Assembly: GCA_029237755.1 (NCBI GenBank)
Contig: JAQZBT010000049.1
Location: 1-9,470 of the forward strand
From: Candidatus Saccharimonadota bacterium
GTDB lineage: Bacteria; Patescibacteriota; Saccharimonadia; UBA4664
DNA: 9,470 nucleotides
Direction of reading: 5' to 3'
The translations under genes were made by a program, and so were the position numbers. Numbering within the stretch: the first letter of the stretch is position 1; each line of letters opens with the position of its first letter. Of this stretch, positions 1 to 6,323 are shown piece by piece. A model generated the notes under the pieces. It saw nothing but the letters and a program-made list of their open reading frames with translations, searched no databases and was not told where the DNA came from.

Positions 1-984
1 TTTGGTATAGGGGTGAAGAACATAATTTCGTATCTGTTGGCCCCACTCGGCGGCCTTGTCGCTGGCCCTCAGCTCGGTCAGAGAGGCTTTGTGCTCAGCC
101 TCCATTAAGGTGGTAAGCCGGGACTTCAGGATAGCCATGGCCTTCTCGCGGTTTTGGAGCTGTGAGCGTTCGTTCTGGATAGCGACGACGGTGCCGGTAG
201 GCAGGTGCGTGATACGGACAGCCGAGTCGGTAGTGTTGACCGATTGGCCGCCGTGGCCGCCGGAGCGGTAGACGTCGATGCGCAGATCGGCCGGGTCGAT
301 CTCGAGCTCCGATTGCTTCTCCAGTTGCGGCAGCACTTCGACTAGCGCGAAAGAGGTCTGGCGCAAGTTGTCGGAGTTGTACGGGCTCAGTCGGACCAGG
401 CGGTGGACTCCGGCCTCCCCTTTCAGCTTTCCATACGCGTAGGGACCGCTGACTTCGAAGGTCACGCTTTTGAGGCCCGCTTCCTCCCCCGGCGACAGCG
501 AATCAATTTCGGTAGCAAGACCAGTGCGCTCAGCCCAGCGCAGATACATGCGGTGCAGCATCTGGGCCCAGTCCTGAGCGTCGGTACCGCCCGTTCCGGC
601 GTGGATCTCTACGATGGCCGATGAGCGGTCATGCGGACCGGACAGTTTAAGTTCGAACTCTTTACCGGCAAATTCGCGTTCGAGGTTCTTATAAGTATGA
701 GTGGCCGATTCAAGGTAGCCTGGCTCGGTGCCAAACTCCTGTAGGGCTTCCAGTTCATCGCCAACGGCTTTTTGCAGAGTGCGCCAGGCTTCGACGTGCT
801 TAACCAGGCCGGCGAGTTGTTGTGACTTGCTGGCCGCTTCACCTGGATTGCTCCAGAAGTCGGGTTGGAGAGTCTCATTGGTGAGCCGCTCGGCTTCGGC
901 TTCGTCGGCGTCGATGTGAAGCTTGTCCACCGCCTCGGCGATCGCCTTGGCGAGGGCTTCGAGTTTCTTAACTAGTTCCTGCAT
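1..984 (-). CDS. prfB: Peptide chain release factor 2 (RF2), 3' end outside the window
   Basis: RF2 recognises UGA and UAA stop codons in the ribosomal A site and triggers hydrolysis of peptidyl-tRNA. The frame is open from an ATG at 984 to the window edge, giving 328 residues. E. coli RF2 has 365, so roughly 35-40 C-terminal residues are missing. An acidic helical N-terminal domain runs to the QPDFW motif near residue 40. It is followed by the AQDWAQMLHRMYLRWAER core, the stop-codon-reading tripeptide at residues 200-202, and the catalytic GGQ loop at residues 245-247 (nt 244-252, within GGHGGQSVN). The tripeptide reads Ser-Pro-Tyr, where RF2 usually has Ser-Pro-Phe. The start is well fixed because an in-frame TAG lies three codons upstream. 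No in-frame UGA or programmed +1 frameshift site of the E. coli prfB type is present. The ribosome binding site is weak, and the gene starts 19 nt after the PBP stop codon, which suggests cotranscription. The match to RF2 rather than RF1 rests on the SPx tripeptide (RF1 has PxT) and overall similarity. Confidence 0.96.
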   Translation of the reverse strand, partial: MQELVKKLEALAKAIAEAVDKLHIDADEAEAERLTNETLQPDFWSNPGEAASKSQQLAGLVKHVEAWRTLQKAVGDELEALQEFGTEPGYLESATHTYKNLEREFAGKEFELKLSGPHDRSSAIVEIHAGTGGTDAQDWAQMLHRMYLRWAERTGLATEIDSLSPGEEAGLKSVTFEVSGPYAYGKLKGEAGVHRLVRLSPYNSDNLRQTSFALVEVLPQLEKQSELEIDPADLRIDVYRSGGHGGQSVNTTDSAVRITHLPTGTVVAIQNERSQLQNREKAMAILKSRLTTLMEAEHKASLTELRASDKAAEWGQQIRNYVLHPYTK

Positions 985-1003
985 GTAGCTCTAGTATACG
1001 GGC

Positions 1004-3622
1004 TTAGTCGAGCGACCGGGGCAGACGGGGCGTGCGGATCGGCGCAGGTGTATCTTCTGGTTCCGGTTCCTCGATTGGCGGAGGCTCATCGCCGGCCGGA
1101 GCGCCCCCGATTGGGCTTGTCTCGGGTTTGGGTGTCTCGTCCGGCTTCTCGGACTGCTCGCGCTTCTTGTCCTCTAAAGGGCGGCTGGTGTTATAGCTTG
1201 AACATTTGCGGGTAGGTACGGCTTCGGCGAGGAATACTTCGTCGTAGCCGCCGGATTCAGCAAGCCCTCCATCCTTACAGATCTTTGCTACCGTGACGCC
1301 GGAGGGGGCGGTGAAGGCGACTTCCGGTAGACCCTCGTGGGCGCCTTCCATAAAGTCATTCCAGATCGGGCCGGCGCCGGTGGTGCCGGTGACATCTGCC
1401 ATGGCTGAGTTGTCATTATTGCCTACCCAGACAGCGGTCGTGATTTGGGGTGTGTAGCCGACGGTCCAGTTGTCGCGCCAGTCGTTGGTGGTCCCGGTCT
1501 TGGCGGCAACCACGCGGGAGGAGAGCTTGAGTGGCGAGTTGGCACCAAATTCCGGAATGCGGGCGTTGTTGTCGGAGAGGATGTTGGTGATCATGTAGGC
1601 TACTCGGGGATCGATCACGCCTTTGGTGACGTCGATGGTTTTGGTTTTGGTGATGTCCTTGCCGTGCTTGTCCTTGACCTCGAGAATACTGCGCGGCATG
1701 ACCCGGTCGCCGTTGTTGGCAAAGGTGGAGTACGCAGTGGTCATATCAATGGGCCTGACCTCTCCCCCACCCAGGGTCAACGCCAGGCCGTAGCGGTTGG
1801 GTTCGTTGAGGCTGGTGATGCCCAAATCTTTGGCAGTCTGGATAGTTTCGGGAATGCCGGCAAACTGGAGGGTCTTGAGTGCCGGGATGTTCAGAGAGTT
1901 GGCTAGCGCCTGGCGCAGCGTGACCCGGCCGCGGAATTCACCATCGTAGTTTTTGGGAATGTAGGGCGAGCCGTCGCCGTTGACCAGGGTCATCGGGGTG
2001 TCATCGACGGTGGAAGAGCCGTTCCAGCCTTTCTTGAAGGCGGCGGCGTAGGTGAAGGGTTTGAAGCTGGAGCCGGGTTGGCGCTCGGACAGAGTCACAT
2101 TGACGTTACCAAAGCCCGGTGCGTTGTAGTCGACGCTGCCAACCATGGCCAGGATATCGCCGGTGTCGGTCTTGCGGGCGATCAAGGCGCCGTTGGTGAC
2201 GTTGCGGCCGGAGATTTCGCCGACGCGCTTGGCAATACTGGCTTCGGCGAGGCTCTGCTTGGCCAGGTCGAGGGTAGTGGTAACGGTAATGCCGCCTTGC
2301 TCAATGACCTGCTCGCCGTATTGGGCGCGGAGTTGGTCGAGGACATAGAAGACAAAGTGCGGGGCGCGGATATTGATGGTGCGGGCGTAGACCATCATCG
2401 GGTCTACGCTGCCGGGGGCGGTTTCGGGAGCACCAGCTGAGGCGAGCTTGATTGGTTGCGCCTTGGCGGCTTCCGCCTCGGCTTTCGTGATCTTGCCTAA
2501 TTCCTGCATGCGGGAGAGCACGAAGTTGCGCCGGCCAGTAGCTGCTTCAAGGTTGGCATTGGGGTCAAAGCGGCTCGGACCCAGCGGAAGTCCGGCGATC
2601 AGGGCGGATTCGCCGAGCGTAAGCTTACTGACCGGTTTGTGGAAGTAGGTCTGGGCAGCGGCTTCCACGCCTGAGGCGCCCTCGCCGTAGTAGATTTCGT
2701 TGAGGTACATCTCGAGGATCTGGTCTTTGCTGTAGCGCTTTTCGATCTCGAAGGCGAGTAAGATCTCCTGTGCCTTGCGTCCGAAATCTTTGTCGGAGGT
2801 GAGCAGAGCGTTTTTCACCAACTGTTGCGTCAGGGTCGATCCGCCTTCTATCTTGCCGCGCTTGGTGATGTCGACCCAGGCTGCCCGGGCTGTGCCGCGC
2901 CAGGAGAATCCGGGGTGGCTGTAGAAGTCGGCGTCTTCGGTTGCCACGGTCGCTTCACGTAGTGCCTTGGGGATCTCATTCAGAGGAACCTCTTTGGTGG
3001 CCTGAGCTCCATAGCCTTCAAACAGGACGGCGCCGTTGCGATCCAAAATGACGGTGCCGGTCTTCTTCTTGCTCAATAAGGCGGCCGGACTGGCGATGTC
3101 GTTGGCATAGGCGGTCATGACCGAGGCGGCTGTGACGGCAACCAGTGAGACTGCTGCAAGTGCAGCCGCGGCGGATACTGATAGGTAGATATATCGGGCG
3201 CGCCGGCTGCGCAGAGACCGCCACGTACGTACCAAAAAGTCCCGTAAGTCGCCGACAAACGGGGGCAGGTAGCGTCCCGCGGCATCGGCGCCGAGGTGGC
3301 CGGCGACCGCCGTAGCACGGGTGACACTCATGACGCTGGCGGAGACGTTTTGTCGCATTTGGTGCAGGCCGGCGCGGAAGCGCGGCCAGATATTGGTGCG
3401 CAGATGAGTCCATAGGCCGGGCAGGTGTGCAATTCCCCAACGCTGTTCATCCAGCCGCTGCTTGGTCTGGCGGAGCTTGGAACTGATGGCTTGGGCGCCG
3501 GCGGTGAGATGCTGGGATACTTCAGGCAGTGCCGGCGGAGGGGTGATCTGGAGCGGCAATGATTCATAGAAGCCAGTGGACTGGCGAGTTTTTAACCGCT
3601 TGTTTTTCTTTGCACGCGCCAT
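1004..3622 (-). CDS. Class A penicillin-binding protein (PBP1A-like transglycosylase/transpeptidase)
   Basis: This bifunctional enzyme polymerises lipid II into glycan strands and cross-links the stem peptides at the outer face of the membrane. From an ATG at 3622 it has 872 residues. A basic N-terminal segment of about 140 residues, presumably cytoplasmic, is followed by a membrane anchor near 144-171. The GT51 domain follows, with TEDxDFYSHPG (catalytic Glu about 229) and GGSTLTQQLVKN (about 260-270). The transpeptidase domain has QPGSSFKPF (nucleophile Ser about 518, Lys about 521), SLN (about 576-578) and KTGTT (about 708-712). The C-terminus has two cysteines (about 782 and 807) and a Pro/Glu-rich, probably disordered tail. 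A TTG at 3658 would add 12 residues, but it lies inside a palindrome and next to promoter-like hexamers, so I prefer the ATG, although its upstream Shine-Dalgarno is poor. The gene lies between topA and prfB on the same strand. The N-terminal cytosolic part is unusually long for the family. Confidence 0.95.
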   Translation of the reverse strand: MARAKKNKRLKTRQSTGFYESLPLQITPPPALPEVSQHLTAGAQAISSKLRQTKQRLDEQRWGIAHLPGLWTHLRTNIWPRFRAGLHQMRQNVSASVMSVTRATAVAGHLGADAAGRYLPPFVGDLRDFLVRTWRSLRSRRARYIYLSVSAAAALAAVSLVAVTAASVMTAYANDIASPAALLSKKKTGTVILDRNGAVLFEGYGAQATKEVPLNEIPKALREATVATEDADFYSHPGFSWRGTARAAWVDITKRGKIEGGSTLTQQLVKNALLTSDKDFGRKAQEILLAFEIEKRYSKDQILEMYLNEIYYGEGASGVEAAAQTYFHKPVSKLTLGESALIAGLPLGPSRFDPNANLEAATGRRNFVLSRMQELGKITKAEAEAAKAQPIKLASAGAPETAPGSVDPMMVYARTINIRAPHFVFYVLDQLRAQYGEQVIEQGGITVTTTLDLAKQSLAEASIAKRVGEISGRNVTNGALIARKTDTGDILAMVGSVDYNAPGFGNVNVTLSERQPGSSFKPFTYAAAFKKGWNGSSTVDDTPMTLVNGDGSPYIPKNYDGEFRGRVTLRQALANSLNIPALKTLQFAGIPETIQTAKDLGITSLNEPNRYGLALTLGGGEVRPIDMTTAYSTFANNGDRVMPRSILEVKDKHGKDITKTKTIDVTKGVIDPRVAYMITNILSDNNARIPEFGANSPLKLSSRVVAAKTGTTNDWRDNWTVGYTPQITTAVWVGNNDNSAMADVTGTTGAGPIWNDFMEGAHEGLPEVAFTAPSGVTVAKICKDGGLAESGGYDEVFLAEAVPTRKCSSYNTSRPLEDKKREQSEKPDETPKPETSPIGGAPAGDEPPPIEEPEPEDTPAPIRTPRLPRSLD

Positions 3623-3656
3623 AAAGACCCCGACTTCGCAGTTGGTTGCTACACTC

Positions 3657-3679
3657 AAATGACAATCAAATTGTCATTT
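3657..3679. promoter_or_regulatory. Perfect 10+3+10 bp inverted repeat upstream of the PBP gene, operator-like
   Basis: The half-site AAATGACAAT (3657-3666) is followed by CAA and then by its exact reverse complement (3670-3679). It ends 35 nt upstream of the preferred PBP start and overlaps a -10-like hexamer on the minus strand. The length, the perfect symmetry and the position around a predicted transcription start fit a dimeric repressor site. As RNA it would form an AU-rich hairpin at the 5' end of the PBP mRNA. It is unlikely to be a topA terminator because the stem is AT-rich and no U-tract follows. The bound factor is unknown. Confidence 0.55.
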
Positions 3680-3717
3680 TAGACAAGTATCGTAACCGTA
3701 GTTGGTCGTTATTACAA
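3676..3717 (-). promoter_or_regulatory. Candidate promoter for the PBP-prfB unit
   Basis: Reading the minus strand, TTGTAA (3717-3712) and TACGAT (3694-3689) are separated by 17 nt, which is the ideal sigma70-type spacing with moderate hexamer matches. This would place the start near 3682, just before the inverted repeat at 3657-3679. A better isolated -10 box, TAAAAT (3681-3676), overlaps the repeat but has no good -35 partner. Either choice gives a leader of about 45-60 nt before the ATG at 3622. This is a match by eye only. Confidence 0.35.
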
Positions 3718-3740
3718 TATAGCTTTTCCAGATGCTAAAG

Positions 3741-6068
3741 CTAAGATTTGACGATGCGTCGGCGTTTTGCACGAAGCGGGGCGGCGGCTAGTAGCTCCTG
3801 CGCTTGGGCCAGCTCTATTGAGGCTGGATCGGTGTCTTTGGGGATTTTGGCATTCTTCTTGCCGTCGGTGATGTAGGGACCGAAGCGTCCGTTCATAATG
3901 GCGACACTCGTGCCTTCGAAGGCCTTGATGTGTTTGGCGGCATCGGCCTTCTGCTTCTCGGCAATGAGCTGCAAGGCACGCTCGAGGGTGATAGTGAACG
4001 GGTCGTCGGGTTTGATCGAGACGTAGCTTGAGCCCCATTTGACGTATGGTCCGAAGCGTCCGAAGTTGGCACCTATCTCCTGGCCGTCTGGGGTCTTGCC
4101 GATAATGCGGGGCAATTTGAACATCTCGAGGGCGTCTTCGAGTGTTACCTCGTCGAGACGCTTGCCCTGGGGAAGTGGTGCGAATTTGGGCTTCACCTCG
4201 TTGCCATCCTTGTCGGTGTCGGTAGCTTCGCCCAGCTGGACCATGGGGCCGTAGCGGCCGAGGCGGGCGATGATCATTTTTCCGGTGGCTGGGTCTTTGC
4301 CGAGATCACGGGCTCCGGCTGCCTCCTGGCGGGAGATGTCCTCGGCGGCCTCGACAGTCTTGTGGAAGGGTCCGTAAAACTCGGCGATCATCTTGTTCCA
4401 CTTCTGCTTGCCGTCGGCGATCTCGTCGAACTCCTCTTCCACCTTCTTGGTGAAATCGTAGTCCACAATGGCCGGGAAGTGTTTGACGAGGAAGTCGGAG
4501 ACGAGCATGCCAACCGAAGTCGGGAAGAGTTTGCCGCGGTCGGCGCCGTAGTTTTCAAACGTGTCTTGCTCGGTCACGTTGCCGCCTATGAGTTCGAAAC
4601 GCTTGACTGGTCGCTCCTTGCCTTCAAGGTCGCCCTTTTCGACGTATTCGCGGTCCTGGATGGTCGAGATGGTGGGAGCGTAGGTGGAGGGCCGGCCAAT
4701 GCCCATCTCTTCGAGACGGCGGACGAGGCTGGCTTCGGTGTAGCGGGGCTTGGGGCGGTCATAGACTTGAGTAGCGTCGCCTTTTACGAGGGGCAGGTCC
4801 TGCCCGGCCTTGAGCGGCGGTAGTATCCCTTCCTCTTCCAGATCCTCGTCGGACTCGTGGGCCAGATAGAGTTTGAGGAAGCCGTCGAACAGCACAACTT
4901 CGCCCTTGGCCACGAATTGCTCGGGTCGGGTGGAGATCGTAATCGTGGCAGTGGTGCGCTCGAGGCGGGCGTCGGCCATCTGGGAGGCGACGGTGCGCTT
5001 CCAGATCAGCTCGTAGAGCTTCTGTTCACCTTTATCTTTGGAGACTGTGGCGAGGTCAGCGTCGAAATGGGTGGGGCGGATAGCCTCGTGAGCCTCCTGG
5101 GCGCCGGCCGTCTTGGTCTTAAATTCCCGTTCCTGGTAGTAATTTGCACCAAACTGCTTCTTGATCTGTTTGGCGGCCGACTCGATGGCCAGCTCCGACA
5201 GGTTGACCGAGTCGGTACGCATATAAGTGATCTTTCCGGCTTCGTAGAGGCGCTGTGCGAGCACCATGGTCTGCCGGACACTAAAGCCCAGCTTGCGGCT
5301 GGCTTCCTGTTGCAGGGTGGATGTCGTAAAGGGCGGGGCGGGCTTGCGGCTGGCCGGCTTGGTCTCGACGTCGGCAACAGCGAATTTAGCCGGCACAATG
5401 TCATTAAGAAACTGCCGGGCTTCAGCATCGGTCTTGAAGCGGGTCGGCAACTCAGCGACCAGCTTATCGTCTCCGGCCGTAAACTCGGCCGTGACCTTGA
5501 AAGCGGAGCCGGCGGTGAAGTTCTCGATCTCGCGCTCCCGCTCAACGATGAGGCGGACAGCGACAGATTGGACGCGACCGGCGGAGAGGCCGGCCTGGAT
5601 CTTTTTCCACAGGATGGGCGAAAGTTCATACCCTACCAGTCGGTCGAGCACGCGGCGGGCCTGCTGAGCGTCTACCAAGGCCTGGTCGACGTGGCGGGGA
5701 TTGGCGACGGCGCGGTCGATCGCGGTCTTGGTGATTTCGTGGAAAGCGATGCGCTTGGTCGTCTTGGGGTCGAGGTTTAAGGCTTGGCAGAGGTGCCAGC
5801 TGATCGCCTCCCCTTCGCGGTCTTCATCGGATGCCAGCCAGACGGTGGCGCCTTTGGCGAGTTTTTTGAGTTCGGTAATGCGCTTCTTCTTGTCCGGGCT
5901 GATCTCATATGTCGGTACGAAGCCATGTTCGATATCGATGGACATGCCGGACTTGGGGAGGTCACGGACATGACCAAACGACGCCTCGACGGCGTAGTCT
6001 TTGCCGAGGAAGCCGGCGATGGTCTTGGCCTTGGCGGGGCTCTCTACTATGACTAGGTTTTTGCTCAT
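3741..6068 (-). CDS. topA: DNA topoisomerase I (type IA), zinc-finger-less
   Basis: This enzyme relaxes negative supercoils by single-strand passage through a 5'-phosphotyrosine intermediate. From the ATG at 6068 (MSKNLVIVESPAKAKTI) it has 775 residues. The TOPRIM domain holds Glu9 in VIVESPAKAKT and the DEDREGE metal-binding motif (Asp81, Asp83, Glu85). The catalytic Tyr282 lies in ITYMRTDS with Arg284, matching E. coli Tyr319/Arg321. The RYTEASLVRRLEEMGIGRPSTYA segment (about 442-464) is typical of type IA enzymes. The C-terminus carries three GRxGPxV/I repeats (near 604, 671 and 728) in place of Cys4 zinc ribbons. The whole protein has a single cysteine (about 94). The frame extends upstream to a GTG at 6134, but those 22 residues do not resemble TopA and precede the usual MSKNLVIVESP start, so they are excluded. 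The gene is divergent from the DEAD-box helicase and lies upstream of the PBP gene. Confidence 0.97.
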   Translation of the reverse strand: MSKNLVIVESPAKAKTIAGFLGKDYAVEASFGHVRDLPKSGMSIDIEHGFVPTYEISPDKKKRITELKKLAKGATVWLASDEDREGEAISWHLCQALNLDPKTTKRIAFHEITKTAIDRAVANPRHVDQALVDAQQARRVLDRLVGYELSPILWKKIQAGLSAGRVQSVAVRLIVEREREIENFTAGSAFKVTAEFTAGDDKLVAELPTRFKTDAEARQFLNDIVPAKFAVADVETKPASRKPAPPFTTSTLQQEASRKLGFSVRQTMVLAQRLYEAGKITYMRTDSVNLSELAIESAAKQIKKQFGANYYQEREFKTKTAGAQEAHEAIRPTHFDADLATVSKDKGEQKLYELIWKRTVASQMADARLERTTATITISTRPEQFVAKGEVVLFDGFLKLYLAHESDEDLEEEGILPPLKAGQDLPLVKGDATQVYDRPKPRYTEASLVRRLEEMGIGRPSTYAPTISTIQDREYVEKGDLEGKERPVKRFELIGGNVTEQDTFENYGADRGKLFPTSVGMLVSDFLVKHFPAIVDYDFTKKVEEEFDEIADGKQKWNKMIAEFYGPFHKTVEAAEDISRQEAAGARDLGKDPATGKMIIARLGRYGPMVQLGEATDTDKDGNEVKPKFAPLPQGKRLDEVTLEDALEMFKLPRIIGKTPDGQEIGANFGRFGPYVKWGSSYVSIKPDDPFTITLERALQLIAEKQKADAAKHIKAFEGTSVAIMNGRFGPYITDGKKNAKIPKDTDPASIELAQAQELLAAAPLRAKRRRIVKS

Positions 6069-6075
6069 GGTGGTT

Positions 6076-6084
6076 ATGGTATCA
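6076..6084 (-). promoter_or_regulatory. Possible extended -10 element directly before topA
   Basis: On the minus strand TGATACCAT forms a TGn plus -10-like motif (TACCAT, 4 of 6 matches) ending 7 nt before the topA ATG. If it is used, transcription would begin at or next to the start codon and the mRNA would be leaderless, consistent with the lack of any Shine-Dalgarno there. A weaker alternative lies further up: TTGACG (6173-6168) and TAGTTT (6149-6144) with 18-nt spacing, giving a leader of about 65-70 nt. Confidence 0.25.
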
Positions 6085-6207
6085 GTTCTTGAATTAATCA
6101 GCCTGGGGATAAATCGCAACTCGCGGTGGAGCACTGAGAACCGAAACTAACAGACGGCTGGTTGGCGCGTCAAGGTAATTTTTGAGTGAGCGCACCAGAT
6201 ACAGGGT

Positions 6208-6236
6208 TTGCTAAAGCAAGCGTTATGTGCTAGAGT
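6208..6236 (+). promoter_or_regulatory. Candidate promoter of the DEAD-box helicase gene
   Basis: TTGCTA (6208-6213) and TAGAGT (6231-6236) are exactly 17 nt apart, and a TG one base before the -10 gives an extended -10 (TGCTAGAGT). Each hexamer matches the consensus at 4 of 6 positions. The -35 lies in a small palindrome, TTGCT-AA-AGCAA (6208-6219). A start near 6243 would give a leader of about 80 nt that contains the hairpins at 6253-6323. Confidence 0.4.
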
Positions 6237-6252
6237 AGTTCCAATTGTTGAT

Positions 6253-6300
6253 CGTGAATTCGCGGCACGCGTTTGCTGGACCTGCCAATTCGCGAGGCAG
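6253..6300 (+). other. Two leader hairpins with near-identical loops upstream of the helicase gene
   Basis: Hairpin 1 pairs CGTG (6253-6256) with CACG (6266-6269) around the loop AATTCGCGG. Hairpin 2 pairs CTGCC (6282-6286) with GGCAG (6296-6300) around the loop AATTCGCGA. The stems differ in sequence while the 9-nt loops match at 8 of 9 positions, a pattern expected if the loops are a binding or kissing motif. Hairpin 1 has only four pairs and competes with CGCG-GCA-CGCG (6261-6271). The function is unknown. Confidence 0.35.
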
Positions 6301-6310
6301 TTCAGTAAAT

Positions 6311-6323
6311 AAAGGAAACCTTT
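6311..6323 (+). promoter_or_regulatory. Ribosome binding site of the helicase inside a small hairpin
   Basis: AAAGGA (6311-6316) is a good Shine-Dalgarno placed 6 nt before a TTG at 6323 and supports that codon as the start. The same bases can fold as AAAGG-AAA-CCTTT (6311-6323), which would mask the site and the first base of the TTG. The hairpin is small and AU-rich, so it would open easily. Confidence 0.45.

Noticed and set aside
3720..3743. TAGCTTT/AAAGCTA inverted repeat across the topA stop codon as a terminator
   Set aside because: The stem is only 7 bp and AT-rich, the loop is 10 nt, and no U-tract follows on the minus strand.
4857..5780. Long plus-strand open frame inside topA (307 codons)
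   Set aside because: It is antisense to the conserved TopA core, glycine/leucine-biased as expected from the complementary strand of GC-rich coding DNA, and has no family resemblance.
6069..6134. Upstream extension of topA to a GTG at 6134
   Set aside because: The extra 22 residues do not resemble TopA, whose N-terminus matches MSKNLVIVESPAKAKT starting at 6068.
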